DNA of 64,000 nt from Shewanella nanhaiensis (GTDB lineage Bacteria; Pseudomonadota; Gammaproteobacteria; Enterobacterales; Shewanellaceae), in NCBI RefSeq assembly GCF_019457885.1, contig NZ_JAHZST010000008.1, forward strand, positions 1-64,000. The letters run 5' to 3'. The position numbers and the translations under genes are program-made. Under the pieces are notes generated by a model. That model worked only from the letters and a program-made list of their open reading frames with translations, was not told the DNA's origin and did no database searches. Within the stretch, counting starts at the first letter, position 1. Each line of letters begins with the position of its first letter. Shown piece by piece: positions 28,796 to 41,100 of this stretch.

Positions 28796-28938
28796 GACGA
28801 GAATCCTATCTATGAATTTAATCAGTGATCTTTATCATAGTATTAATTTAATTCATGGTTAGATAAAAAACATCATTTTTGTTTCGCTTATGCGAGCGAT
28901 ATCATGCGCCCAAATTCAGTTGTACTGTGGGATAGCAG

Positions 28939-29823
28939 ATGAAATCCAATGTCATGATTGCCATGGCAATACTTATTTTTGGTAACCTTTTTAGTGCGCT
29001 TTACGATGTTTCCATTAAATGGCTCCCAGAGGGAAGTAACGCGGCTACCTTTTTGTTAATACGGCAGCTACTGTCGGTGTTGATGCTGCTGCCATTATGG
29101 TTATATGCCAAAAGACCAACGACGCAACACCTTAAAGTGCACTTCTTTCGCTCTAACACTGGGGCATTGGGTGCAGTTTGTCTTATCATGGGTTTGATGT
29201 CGCTGCCGATTGCTACGGTAAGCTCACTGTTCTTCTCTGCACCTTTGATGATAGTTCTGATGGGCTCACTGTTTCTAAAAGAGAGGGTTACGCCAACTCA
29301 GTGTACCGCCACTATTTTAGGTTTTATTGGGATCTTAATTTTATTGCGCCCCAGTGAGATAAACTGGTTTGGCATTGCAGTGTTGATCTCTGCTTTCACC
29401 TTTGCCTTGAACCAGCTAGCGCTACGTAAACTCCCCGACACCGAAAACCCGAGTGTCACCTTGATGCTGTACAACACACTCAGTATTCCGCTTACATTTA
29501 TTATGGTGTTAGTACAGGGATTAGAGGGGGTTAGCTGGGCCTTAATCGGTATGGCTGCGCTTAGTAATAGCTTTTTGTTAGCCTACCACTGGTTATGCGT
29601 GTTGGCTTACCGTAAGGCCGAGGCGAGTCAAATCGCTATTGCCGAATACACAGGATTGCTGTTTTGTGTACTGTTTGGTTGGCTACTGTTTGATGAGTGG
29701 TTAGATGGGCTAAGTTGGGTTGGTGCTGGCTTTATCGTGTTGCCCTCTTTAATTATTCCGTGGATAACGGCGCGTTTGGTTCATATAAGACCAAAAAAAA
29801 TTATCGAGCAAGAGGCTGGATGA
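28939..29823 (+). CDS. EamA family (DMT) transporter
   Basis: The 294-residue product is a ten-helix membrane protein of the drug/metabolite transporter superfamily, with two tandem EamA repeats (about residues 8-140 and 148-280). Signatures include SSLFFSAPLMIVLMGSLFLKERVTPTQ and IAEYTGLLFCVLFGWLLFDEWLD. The start ATG follows a GGGA-containing leader. It is divergent from a GcvA-like regulator, which suggests paired control. Substrate cannot be predicted from sequence. Confidence 0.88.
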   Translation: MKSNVMIAMAILIFGNLFSALYDVSIKWLPEGSNAATFLLIRQLLSVLMLLPLWLYAKRPTTQHLKVHFFRSNTGALGAVCLIMGLMSLPIATVSSLFFSAPLMIVLMGSLFLKERVTPTQCTATILGFIGILILLRPSEINWFGIAVLISAFTFALNQLALRKLPDTENPSVTLMLYNTLSIPLTFIMVLVQGLEGVSWALIGMAALSNSFLLAYHWLCVLAYRKAEASQIAIAEYTGLLFCVLFGWLLFDEWLDGLSWVGAGFIVLPSLIIPWITARLVHIRPKKIIEQEAG

Positions 29824-29861
29824 TTTCTATCACTGCTGGTGGGCTCTTGTGTCTTTAAAGA

Positions 29862-30431
29862 TCAAGAGTCCGGAGATTCAAATACTTTAATGACTTTACG
29901 TACACCGGCTGTATTACGGGCGACGTCGACGGCGAGATCGGCTTGATCTCGCGGGACAATGCCCAGTAAAAACACCTCACCATTTTCTGTGATCACTTTA
30001 ATACGTGTGGTATCTAAGTTGTCCGTGTTTAGCATGCGGGTTTTTACCTTGGTCGTTATCCAAGTATCATTGCTACGAGTGGTAAATGAGGTGGGATTAC
30101 CTATGCGGATCTGATTATGGATCTTGCCACCAATTTCAATAGCTTGTACCGCTCGAATCGCCTTATCCCTTAACATGGAGTTAGGGGCTTGGCCAATCAT
30201 CAACACATTGCGATTCATCACTACCCCGGTGATGTTCGCCTGATTTTTTACATCTTCCAATGCTGCAAGTTCACTGGCAATCTGAAAATCGGCATTTGTG
30301 TCATCGAGTTGAGTAGAAAAGCTACGCTCATCATTAACCATCATGGCACCACCGACGGCTCCAACCATCACAGCTCCGGCGCAGCCTTGTAGCATAAATA
30401 TGACAGCGATAAGTGAGAGCGTTTTTATCAT
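29862..30431 (-). CDS. dolP: BON-domain outer-membrane lipoprotein DolP
   Basis: DolP (formerly YraP) is an outer-membrane lipoprotein with two BON domains that binds phospholipid at the septum and supports envelope integrity. I chose the ATG at 30431 (189 residues). It has AAAGGAA just upstream and gives a clean lipoprotein signal with Cys17 in MLQGC. An upstream start at 30503 adds 24 residues before the signal. BON domain 1 spans about residues 40-110 and domain 2 about 115-185. Its place after lpoA-yraN-diaA matches the E. coli yraM-yraN-yraO-yraP cluster. Confidence 0.9.
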   Translation of the reverse strand: MIKTLSLIAVIFMLQGCAGAVMVGAVGGAMMVNDERSFSTQLDDTNADFQIASELAALEDVKNQANITGVVMNRNVLMIGQAPNSMLRDKAIRAVQAIEIGGKIHNQIRIGNPTSFTTRSNDTWITTKVKTRMLNTDNLDTTRIKVITENGEVFLLGIVPRDQADLAVDVARNTAGVRKVIKVFESPDS

Positions 30432-30497
30432 TATGGTTCCTTTAAAAGGTGCGTGACAGCCGTGATTGAACTGAATAACGTTAAGGCGTTGAACTAA

Positions 30498-30523
30498 AGC
30501 CACCAGACTATTTGCTGGTGGCT
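30498..30523 (-). terminator. hairpin between diaA and dolP
   Basis: AGCCACCAG and CTGGTGGCT form a perfect 9-bp stem with an 8-base loop in the gap between the two - strand genes. On the - strand it is followed by TTTAGTT, a weak T-tract. It may therefore be a partial terminator or an mRNA-end structure. Confidence 0.4.
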
Positions 30524-30548
30524 CTAAATACTTTATCCCCTCGATTGC

Positions 30549-31139
<591 letters not shown>

Positions 31140-31216
31140 TCAATCCTTAATATTAAATCTGGTGTTATCATGCCATAACTTTTAAGTCGTTAAGGCACAA
31201 ACATTATTCATTTTGT

Positions 31217-31570
31217 TTAAAAAGCATTTGGGAGCCAATGTATTTGGCCCGCATCAATGGCTATAAGATCAAATCGGCAAACCGCATCAATCTTATGTAT
31301 CTGTATATAGTGCTCAGCTGCACGTCTCAGTCGGCCTATCTGCGCAGGGCTTAGTGCGTTTAGTGCGCCACCATACTGAGCTTTGGAGCGGTATTTTACC
31401 TCAATAAATATCCACTCTTTACCATCTTTCATGATTAGATCTATTTCACCAAACTTGTACCTGACATTTGCCTCTACAAAGTTAAGACCTCGCTCGGCTA
31501 AATAGTTCATCGCCAGCTTTTCACCTGCCTGACCATGCTCTCTTGGGATCTGGTGTTTATTATCTATCAT
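31217..31570 (-). CDS. yraN: UPF0102 family nuclease-like protein YraN
   Basis: The 117-residue protein belongs to UPF0102, an endonuclease-like fold. It shows [14 protein letters not shown], the [10 protein letters not shown] core and FIEVKYRS, where the D...EVK residues resemble a PD-(D/E)XK site. No biochemical role is established. It overlaps the lpoA stop by four bases and is likely cotranscribed with lpoA and diaA. Confidence 0.92.
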   Translation of the reverse strand: MIDNKHQIPREHGQAGEKLAMNYLAERGLNFVEANVRYKFGEIDLIMKDGKEWIFIEVKYRSKAQYGGALNALSPAQIGRLRRAAEHYIQIHKIDAVCRFDLIAIDAGQIHWLPNAF

Positions 31571-33471
31571 TGAGGGCGTAAATTACCTCTTTTATAGCGT
31601 CCCCAGCTCAGCTGTCTGTTAACGGTACCGTCAGGTGCGACCGATAACATGCCACTTCTTCCTGAGAACTGATAGCCAGGCAGAGCCCTCATTTGAGCCA
31701 GCTTGCCGACTAATTCGAGTGCATCATAGCCCATAATATAGAGGCGCTTTTGTCCATAACTCCAGGTTGGCCATAGTGACTGTACCTGTTGTGCTTCAGG
31801 GCTGTCGGTTAACAGCCAAGGTATATCGCTGATATTTAAATTGTTGAGCTCCAAAGCCGTATTTCTTGAGCTGTCCTCAACTCGGCTGCGACTGCTAGCA
31901 TAGAGGGGAACAGGCTCTGCAAATACACTGAAATTAACATCGATAAAGGGCTTTAACAGTGGAAGGTCACGATTACCAGAGATCATATAGATGGCATCGA
32001 TATCTCGTCTAGATCTAAAGTCGGCTTCTACCTTATTACCTATTAAGGCTTTTATGCGGGCGATGCGTTCTTTGCTGTCGATAACGCCAAGTGACTTTTG
32101 TACTGTGACTTTCATCTTATCGCCAGCGTCATAAAAGTGGACTTCAGCATCTTTGTTGGTCAGCTCATTCCACCTCTTGTTGAAGCTCTCTGCCATCCTT
32201 TTGCCTATGCCATTATTACTAGCCAAAATGAGTGGGTGAACGATACCGTCAGCATAGAGTTTATCGGCAGCATCACTAGCTTCATTGGCCGGTGAAAGCG
32301 CGAAGTAAAAGGTGTCATCGTTGGGAGTAAATTGATCGACATGATTCAGATAAAGCTGTGGCACCATGTTGGGAGTAAAGCTTGGCTTAGGTGCCTCAAT
32401 TTGGACCGCTTCTATGCTTGAGCTTTCGACTTGTGCAACCTGAGTTTCAGACACTATTGGTGTTGCTTGCTGAAGTTGCTCGACTTCAGACTGGAAAAGA
32501 GGTCCGATAATAAACTCTGCACCAGCGGATACAGCGGCTTGGTAAGCGCTTTGTGCTCCCTTTGCTGTATCGAAAAAATTAATCGAAACTTGATTGTCAG
32601 GATTCGATAAGTAGCGCGACATTATTCCCTGTTTAACCATGTTGGCGACAGAGGCTCTGTTGCCACTTAGAGGAAGTAATACTGCAATATTCTTAGGCTG
32701 ATAGGGCTTAGCATTTAGCGCTTTTTCAAGATCTGTTGGCAGTTTGATAGCGCCTGGATGGGTTGGATTCGCGTGCTGCCAATTTCCCAAATGCTGAACA
32801 AGCTCATTCGGATTAATAGCATAGTGCTTGGCAATATAAGCAAGTTGCAACCAGCCTGCAAAAATAGGTGTTTGTGAGTCTTGGCTAAAGTCGAGTAAGC
32901 TTTGCTCATGCAAGGGCTGCAAGATACGCCAGATTTGATCATTCACTTCATTAGCTTGGGCTGTAGGTAGATAAGCTGTGAGTAAACTTAGCTGCCTAGC
33001 TTGCTCTATTGGCTGCTTGATATGTTGATACAGGCGCGCCTTAAACTGGTAGTAGGCCACCATTTGCCAATCTGCCAGCTTCCAACTACTTGGATACTCA
33101 AGCTCACGCAAAGCATCATCATAGGTTGAAGTTAGCTCTAATACTCTTGCTTTGAGGTATTTATGTTCAGCAAGTAGCTCAACATTTTGGCCTAAATCCT
33201 TTGCAACAGAGTTGAGCGTCTTAGTGGCAGCATTTGCGTCGCCTTCATTAATGAAAGCGTGAGATGCCAATAATAGGTAGCGTGTTCGCCGCTCAGGATT
33301 GTCTGTACTCGCCGCTTTGTTCAGGTAGTCTGCGGGTTGCAGGCTAGCACTCACCAAGGAGATCTGGCTTTGTTCAGGCTCTACTTTTGTAGGCGTAGTC
33401 CCACAACCGAACAAAATTGTGGTTAAAACCGCAACGGAGATTAATTTAGTTGTATTCAGTCTTTTCAACAC
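31567..33471 (-). CDS. lpoA: penicillin-binding protein activator LpoA
   Basis: LpoA is an outer-membrane lipoprotein that reaches through the peptidoglycan to stimulate PBP1A, whose gene is also in this window. The 634-residue precursor has a lipobox LFGC (Cys23). An N-terminal TPR-like helical domain spans about 35-255. A C-terminal periplasmic-binding-protein fold starts near [21 protein letters not shown] (about 264-284). It heads the lpoA-yraN-diaA-dolP cluster and is divergent from rsmI. Confidence 0.93.
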   Translation of the reverse strand: MLKRLNTTKLISVAVLTTILFGCGTTPTKVEPEQSQISLVSASLQPADYLNKAASTDNPERRTRYLLLASHAFINEGDANAATKTLNSVAKDLGQNVELLAEHKYLKARVLELTSTYDDALRELEYPSSWKLADWQMVAYYQFKARLYQHIKQPIEQARQLSLLTAYLPTAQANEVNDQIWRILQPLHEQSLLDFSQDSQTPIFAGWLQLAYIAKHYAINPNELVQHLGNWQHANPTHPGAIKLPTDLEKALNAKPYQPKNIAVLLPLSGNRASVANMVKQGIMSRYLSNPDNQVSINFFDTAKGAQSAYQAAVSAGAEFIIGPLFQSEVEQLQQATPIVSETQVAQVESSSIEAVQIEAPKPSFTPNMVPQLYLNHVDQFTPNDDTFYFALSPANEASDAADKLYADGIVHPLILASNNGIGKRMAESFNKRWNELTNKDAEVHFYDAGDKMKVTVQKSLGVIDSKERIARIKALIGNKVEADFRSRRDIDAIYMISGNRDLPLLKPFIDVNFSVFAEPVPLYASSRSRVEDSSRNTALELNNLNISDIPWLLTDSPEAQQVQSLWPTWSYGQKRLYIMGYDALELVGKLAQMRALPGYQFSGRSGMLSVAPDGTVNRQLSWGRYKRGNLRPQ

Positions 33472-33558
33472 AGGTCTTCACTCTGGTAAGATGCTACCAC
33501 TAGTTTAACCTTCTCTTACGCTTGACGAAAGTCTTGTAATAGCCAAACCGAGGTAGAT

Positions 33559-34401
33559 ATGGATCTGGCGGCCGCACTTTACATTGTACCAACCCCCATA
33601 GGCAACTTAGGGGATATCAGTTCCCGTGCTATCGATGTGCTTAACAATGTCAAATTAATAGCCTGTGAGGACACCCGTCATAGCGGTATTCTCTTGAGTC
33701 ATTTTGGCATAGAAACACGAAAAACAGCGCTGCATGATCATAATGAGAGAGACAGAGCCGAGTGGATCATCCAGAAGTTAAGTAATGGCGAAGCGATTGC
33801 GCTTATCTCTGATGCGGGGACCCCCTTGATTTCAGATCCAGGATATCATCTGGTTTCACAAGTTAGGGCTGCCGGTTACAAGGTTATTCCACTACCAGGT
33901 GCTTGCGCTGCTATTACGGCTTTAAGTGCATCAGGTTTACCGTCAGATAGATTCTCTTTTGAAGGGTTCCTGCCATCAAAGGAGAAGGGGCGTCTAGATA
34001 AGCTTACCGAGCTTAAGGAAGATCCAAGAACCTTGATCTTCTATGAATCACCACATCGCATCGTCCACAGCCTAGAGTCTATTCTCACCGCTTTAGGAGA
34101 GGACCGTGTCATTGCCATGGCGCGCGAGGTCACTAAGACATTTGAGACCTTCCTTTATGGCACAGTTAAAGAGGTTTTAGAGCAGGTTAAATCAGATCCC
34201 AATCAACAAAAAGGTGAGATCGTCCTGATGTGTCACGGGTATCGTCTTGTAGAGGATGAGGGGATCCCTGCGGTCGTGATAAATACCTTAAAGCTGCTTT
34301 GTGAAGAGTTGCCATTGAAAAAAGCATCCGCATTAGCGGGGCAGATCCATGGTATGAAAAAGAATGCACTTTACAAATATGGGCTCGAAAACGGCTTGTA
34401 A
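33559..34401 (+). CDS. rsmI: 16S rRNA (cytidine(1402)-2'-O)-methyltransferase
   Basis: RsmI 2'-O-methylates C1402 of 16S rRNA in the decoding centre. The 280-residue protein has the tetrapyrrole-methylase-fold signatures [15 protein letters not shown] and ACEDTRHS. It also shows [23 protein letters not shown] and FYESPHRI. It is divergent from lpoA, the classical arrangement, and is followed by rnpB about 80 bases downstream. Confidence 0.97.
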   Translation: MDLAAALYIVPTPIGNLGDISSRAIDVLNNVKLIACEDTRHSGILLSHFGIETRKTALHDHNERDRAEWIIQKLSNGEAIALISDAGTPLISDPGYHLVSQVRAAGYKVIPLPGACAAITALSASGLPSDRFSFEGFLPSKEKGRLDKLTELKEDPRTLIFYESPHRIVHSLESILTALGEDRVIAMAREVTKTFETFLYGTVKEVLEQVKSDPNQQKGEIVLMCHGYRLVEDEGIPAVVINTLKLLCEELPLKKASALAGQIHGMKKNALYKYGLENGL

Positions 34402-34445
34402 AGAGCGCTTTTTAATCGGACGTATTAGCTACTTGTGATTTTTAA

Positions 34446-34474
34446 TGGTGTGATGAGCCACCTTAGGCTATAAT
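34446..34474 (+). promoter_or_regulatory. putative rnpB promoter
   Basis: A perfect TATAAT (34469-34474) lies 7 bases before the RNA start. A weak -35 candidate, TGGTGT, is 17 bases further upstream. Confidence 0.6.
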
Positions 34475-34481
34475 CCGCGCC

Positions 34482-34824
<343 letters not shown>

Positions 34825-34833
34825 AATATCACG

Positions 34834-34868
34834 AAAACCGCATCTCGAAAGGGATGCGGTTTTTTTTG
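34834..34868 (+). terminator. rnpB terminator
   Basis: AAAACCGCATC pairs with GATGCGGTTTT over a short loop and runs into a long T-tract. Confidence 0.9.
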
Positions 34869-35163
34869 TGCCTTATGTTTATCAAGCATTGTCGAAATTC
34901 AACAAAGATCTGCTTTTAGCTCAATCCCAGCCGCTAATTTAAATTTACTTTTTAGTTTCACAGTAACAATGTGAGTGCGCAATACTTGCCTTTTTACCTA
35001 GTACATAACCTGTGTACATGTTGTGATTATTTGTGTGTAATTTGTTACCAATTGTGTTCTCTTGGTGTTATTATCTTGCCGACTAAAGTTAAGTTTTGGA
35101 TTTAAATAGCAATATGGATGCTATTTTAGTGATAAATGCTCTATTCAGGGTGTGGAGTGGTCG
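34869..35163 (+). promoter_or_regulatory. upstream region of the giant exported-protein gene
   Basis: This AT-rich region of about 295 bases has no credible ORF or RNA gene. It must hold the promoter of the giant gene unless rnpB transcription reads through its terminator. The stem AAATAGCA (35104-35111) / TGCTATTT (35119-35126) with a 7-base loop lies 38 bases before the start codon. It could be an operator or a 5' UTR hairpin. TTGTGATTATTTGTGTG near 35023 resembles half of a CRP site only. GGAG at 35154-35157 is the ribosome binding site, 6 bases before ATG. Confidence 0.45.
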
Positions 35164-38100
35164 ATGTTAAAATGGATTTTTGTTCTTTTTTTCTTGTTTC
35201 TCAGTGGAGCAAGTTATGGACAGGTGCAGGCCGATATTAGAGCTTCTGGTATTTTAGCGGCCCAGAGTACTCAAAATTATATACTTTGGTTAAGTGACTG
35301 CTCAGTTGTTGCTTCTGCTGAAGTTTCCAGTAGTGGAAGCTATCAGCAACTTACTCCCTCCGCGGATAATCAAGCAAGTAATAGCTGCCAATATCTTTTT
35401 TCTACAGATGAATCCCAACAATTCAGCCCAAGTGTTCGAGTTAACTTTAAAGATGGAACTAGTGAAATTTTTTCGGAGCAATTTCAACAAGAGGTAAATT
35501 CCCCAGAGCTTCAGCTATCAAGCGTTTCAGTTGTCGAAGACGGTGGAGCCCAGCTACTTTCTCTAGTCTTTACTGCGCAAGATGATATTGATTTAAGCTA
35601 TTTAGGTGTTGATGTGACAGCCTTTAAAGCATCTGATCTTCGAAGTGTAGGAGGAGTCGTTGAGCAGGTTAAGCCTCTAGCTTTTGCTGCTACCAATGGA
35701 TACGCCCGTATCTATCCAAAATCCGATGACCAGACTGAGTTTGTGATTAATATTCCTATTCAATCTGGTTTGAGCCAAGCTGAGATTGCTAGTAATGCAC
35801 TGGTATTAATTGATGCGTATGCTCTTGATGCTTCGGGGAATAAAAGTCTGCTTTCCTCAATTGAAAGCACTGGGGGAAATATTGAGGAGAAAGCGCTATC
35901 TTGGCGAGTGTTTCCTGAGGAGATCTTAATAACAGATGTTCTTCAGTCGGTGACAATTACACCGAGTATCGAGTTTGAGTTTCGCGGCGAGACACTTGTT
36001 CAAGGTGCTGGCCGAGGTGTTTCTTATATATCTGACAAACCTGAGCAAGTTTATGTTAACTCCTCTGGCGTGGTGTACCTGAACTCTAGTGTTGAAAATA
36101 CGACAGCAACTATTCAATTAAACTACCCAGGCTTGCCTGAACTTAGTGTTCCTATTCGCATCGATTTGTCTAAAAATTTGACTGGACTGGCATTTGCTAA
36201 CTTTGAAACTAGCTCCTTTGTACTTCCTAGTTTAAATAAAGATTTTCAACTTCCACAAATTGAAGCTATTTTTGATGATGGATCTCGTACTCTTATTGCT
36301 GATCAGTATCCTTTAAATTTGGTGCTACCTGAGCATGCTAAAGATATTTTGAGTTTAAATGGTAGCAACATTCGGGCACAGAAGGCTGTGGTTGCTAACT
36401 CTCCAATAAGTCTTGAAGTTTCACTGCAAGGCAATAGTTCTATCTCTGGTACTTTAGATATAGAGGCCCAGGATGCATTGCCAATAGTAACCTTATATGC
36501 ACCAAATAAGGTTGAGGTTGGAGAGGAGATTTTAATCAGTGTTGAAGCCCAAGATGACGTAGCTATTCACAAGGTCAACATTATGTTGAATGGCTCAATT
36601 GTCAGTAGTTTATTGGAATACCCCTATCAGATTCAACTTCCTATCACGCCAGAGATGCTAGGACAGAAATTAAAGCTTGAGGCTTTAGCTGTAGACTCGG
36701 CTGGGCAATACTCTGAAATTGCAATTAGTAATGTTTTGGTGGCGGATAAAGTTGAGCTTGATATTTCAGAACTAATTTTTGAATCTCCGATAGAAAATCA
36801 AAAAATTGTTGAGTCATCGCCTATTCGATACCAACTTGCAAGAGAAGTTGGGCCGTTAAAGCATGCTCATACTATCTTTTTACCTAAGATAAAAAAGATA
36901 GAGTTTTTCTTTGATGGCGACGTAATTGCTGAGGCATTAAGGGCGAACTTTGAGATCCGTAAAATTCAAACAAGTAGTGGCGAAAAAGAGTATCTCTTTG
37001 AGGTATGGAGTGCTGAAGTTCGTTCGCCGGAAAGCTCATTAAAGGAGACCTCAGCAGCCCTGTTCGCTAAGGTACACAGCAAGGGAAAAACTGCTGATAC
37101 TGCAAGCAGGTTAATAAGGTTGGTTGAAAATTCAAGCCCTGAGTTACTTGTTACTAAACCCCACCAATCACAAACTGTGGTTGCTGGCCAACCTATGCCA
37201 TTACGAGTCACAGTGAGTGATGACACATTACATTTTGGCACTGAGATACACGCTACTATTGATGGGAAGCAGATATTTAATCGACGTTTAGTGGATATAG
37301 ATAAGCAGTATCAACCCTCAGTGGATGTCCCCTTAATAACCATAGATGAGTTAATCAATATTGCTGAGGACGCGCTTGGGAGCACGCTTGACTTGGTGGT
37401 TAGGAGTATTGATTATCATGGGGAAAGTACTGAATCAGAAACCATTAAAGTTAATGTTAAAAGAGACCAGCCGCCAACAATTGCTCTCACATCACCTATT
37501 GAAGGAGCAAATTGGGTAGCGGGTCTGCCTGTTGAGTTAATGGCATCTGCCAGTGATGATATTGCCATCAAGCAGGTCGATTTTTATGTTAATGATATCA
37601 AAATTGGTACAGATATTACCCCTCCATACAGCGCCGTTTATCAAACGCCGGATCTTACACAAGGTGTACAAAGTTTAGAGGTGAGGGCTGAGGCATTTGA
37701 TTCTAGTGGTAACTTAGGCTCTAGTCAGCTCGTTAATGTCAGCTTAGGATTTGATGAGCAACTTCCTGTTGTGCATATCGTTGCGCCACCAGTTACAGGA
37801 GTTCTAGCTGATACCTCTATAGCATCGGTTGTAGAGGGGACTGACGAGTTAATTAAGATTAGTGGTTATGACAATGTTGGTGTTAAAAGCTTCTCTCTCA
37901 GTGGAATAAGAAAGAGTGGAGGTCAATATGTGTTAACAGGTTTGGCTACTGATATTGTAACTGAAAATGACATTGCTATTCAGGAGATACCAGGTAGCGC
38001 GAATGCTTTCTCTATTGTTGCTTTTACTCGTTTTCCTCTTTTTCAGGGAGTGAATGGTGCTGAAGCTGATTATTATGATCTAATTACGTCGGTTAGAGAT

Positions 38101-41100
38101 GCAAGAGGAAATGAGAGCTTTTCCAATTTAAAAATTGCAGTTACAGAAGATCTTAGAGCAGAAGTGACGGATCTTAAATTAAACAAAAATAGCTATACGG
38201 CTCAGGATGAGCTGAATGTCTCCGTTATTGCTAATGATGATGTAGCAGTGGTAAAGATAGGTTTAATACTTTCAAATGACGCTGGAGAGATTCTATTACA
38301 ACGTAATATCCAGGGAGCTTCAGGCTTAACTGTTGCTAAGAATACCAGTGCAAACTTTAATATTAATCTTAAGTCTTTGGCATTGGAGAATAAAACACAA
38401 ACGTTAACTTTAGTTGCTCAAGCTTTTGATAAGTCTGGTGTTGCATCTGAAAACTATTCGAAGTCCATTAATATTTCGGCTGATACTGATGGCCCATTGA
38501 GCAGTATTGATGAACCCGTAATTGGTAGTGATCTTCTTAATGAGGTTTCACAAACTCTAGTCTGGGCAGCAAAAGATGCTTCGCCTATTGAAGTTGCCAC
38601 TCTGAAATTAAATGGTCAAATCATAGAGACGGTTTATGTACAGGATGACATCTCATTTCTAGAGAGAACTCACTTTGTTTTATCTGATGAAACTAAGGCT
38701 GTTTTTGAAATAGATGCGACAGATATTTTTGGAAATAGCTCAACAAATAGATGGGAATACAAAGTCAGAGATACCCTTTCTCCCGTTGTCGATATTTTAT
38801 CCCCTGTTGATGGGGAGAGGCTATATGAAGGAGAGCAGTTTATTGCGCGAGCAAAAGTAGATGATGACGGATACATTAGAGAAGCAACCTTTGAGCTTCT
38901 TGTTGATGGGCAAGTAGTCGCAACGAAAACAATTGTACCTGAAAACGGGGAACATAAGTCGACGTTTGAATTCTCAACCTCTTTGAGATTTCCACATGTC
39001 CCCGACTCCTCTAAAGTCGAGCTTAGAGTTCATGCTATTGATAACCACAGTAAAGTTGGAACGAGCTTGACTGAGCTGGTGGCGTTAAATGATGTCAGCC
39101 CTCCCACTGTGACTATGCTGATGCCTGAAGAGGCCCTTGTATTGCTTCCTGGAGAGAATTTTTCTATTGAAGGGTCCGCTCTAGACGATATTTTTGTTAA
39201 TACAGTGAATGGGATTTTAATCGATTCGGAAGGCGATGAAACAGAGTTAGAGTGGCAAAGCTTAACGCGCGAAGATAGCATTAAAGCTATCGAAATTCCC
39301 GATCCCATAACCTTAGGCTCTACGATAGTAAAAGAGCAATATTTTACTGAAGTGAGTGGTTTTCCTCTGCTGCCTGCAAGCTTATGGGGGGAGGCTGATA
39401 ATCAGTATCAACTTGTACTAAGAGCTAGAGATAATGGTATAAATACGGTCTCATCGGTTTCGATTCCGCTCACCTTTAGTGCAGATATAAAGCCACCTTT
39501 GATCAATGTACAATCTCCTTTAGGAGAGGTGGTTGAACGACAAGTCGTGAAGTTGCAAGCTACAATTGAGGATGATGTCAGCGTTGCTGCTTATAAAGTT
39601 TACTTCCCTGGTAATGAAAGTTCTCCTATCGTTTATGAGCAGAATGTAAATCAGCAGAGAGTTGAGCTAAGTTCAAATGCTAGCCCTTCTCCAATAGAGA
39701 TAGATCTTTCCGATTTTTCGCCTATCGAAGGTGAAGGTAAGCACATTAGCATCATTTTTGATGCATGGGATCATAGAGGGAATAAAGCTTCTCTTAGCCA
39801 TACGTTTAAGATTGTGCCCGATAGTCCTGCTCAGATAGAGGTCACTGCTCAATTACCGCAAACTAAGGTTCATGGCGGTGTCTTTTTCTATCAAACTCAG
39901 CTAGTAGATGACTATGCTAATCAAAAGCAACCAACCCTTTCGGCATCGTTAGCGACCTCATTTGAGCTGTTAGCTGATAATAGACAAGCTTGGTATTTGA
40001 GAGCTAATGGTAATAGCGAAGCCACTTTATCTGATGATCTGCTTAATCTCGGGTTCAGCTATGAGGAGGCCACTGAAGATTGGTCGCTGAAAGTTAATAA
40101 TCAAAACTATTATGAATTTTCTCAAGGTGAACTAATCGTCACGCCAATGAGGATAAGGTTAAGTGATACTTTATCGCTTGTTAAAGGCAGCTTAGAAAGT
40201 GACATTAACTTTACTGTACGCTACCTCACTAAGAATCAGTGCCCACAATTTTGGGAGCAAAGGAGCATCAGTGCTAAAGAGGGGGTAATCCTAAGTGATC
40301 TTCTCCCCTTTGGTGTCACCGAGGCTGTGATTATTCCTGAGTATAGTGATGGAACTGCTCACGGTTATATTAAACAGATAAGACTCGATCTCGAGAAGCA
40401 AAGTGGTTTACAGCTCTTCCCTGGTGAATTGGGATTATTAGCTGTAGATCCCGAAGAGGTTCGTTTGTCTGTTGAGTTACTGGATAATACAAAAAGTACA
40501 CAAGTCTCATGGCTTACGATGAGTCGTTTAAGTAAGAGTGATGGAGATAAAAATAACCAAGTTTATAAAACTAAAGGTGAAGTCGGAGTTTTACCTTTAA
40601 GTTCTGTTACCTCCTCTTTTGATATTTTTGCGATTGCTGCGGATCGTAACTTTTCATCGGTAGAGCGTCAGCCTTTGATCGAGCCTGTGAGAATTACTAT
40701 ATCTGAAGATGGTGAACTTCCTGATATTGAACTGAGCCAGCCAAGTTTGACATCAACAATCATCGCGGGGCAAGTTCTCAATATAGAGGCTAACTTGAGC
40801 GATAATGCTGCACATCTTCGTCAATTATCTATTTATTTAAATGATAAAAAATTAGCGGAGCACGGTAGCGTATTGCTGCAAGGGTTACATCAACTTTACC
40901 TTCCAATCGAGCAAACCTTAACCCCTGGTAGTCTAGCGACGATTAGGTTTGTTGCTGAAGATCCCTCTGGAAATATGTCAGAACAGTCACTACAACTACC
41001 TGTGACTGCTAATAACGCCCCTGAAATAAGTTGGAAGAAGTTTGAATCACACCGCAAGATCACCGATCTGACTCGGCTGAATTATGGTGAATTTTGGATT

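Noticed and set aside
35023..35042. CRP binding site upstream of the giant gene
   Set aside because: Only one half-site (TGTGA) is present, and the second half does not match.
36966..37241. 91-codon antisense frame in the giant gene, and similar ones (39030-39308, 42514-42792, 46881-47180, 59292-59603)
   Set aside because: All are shadows of the long sense frame, without ribosome binding sites or recognisable domains.
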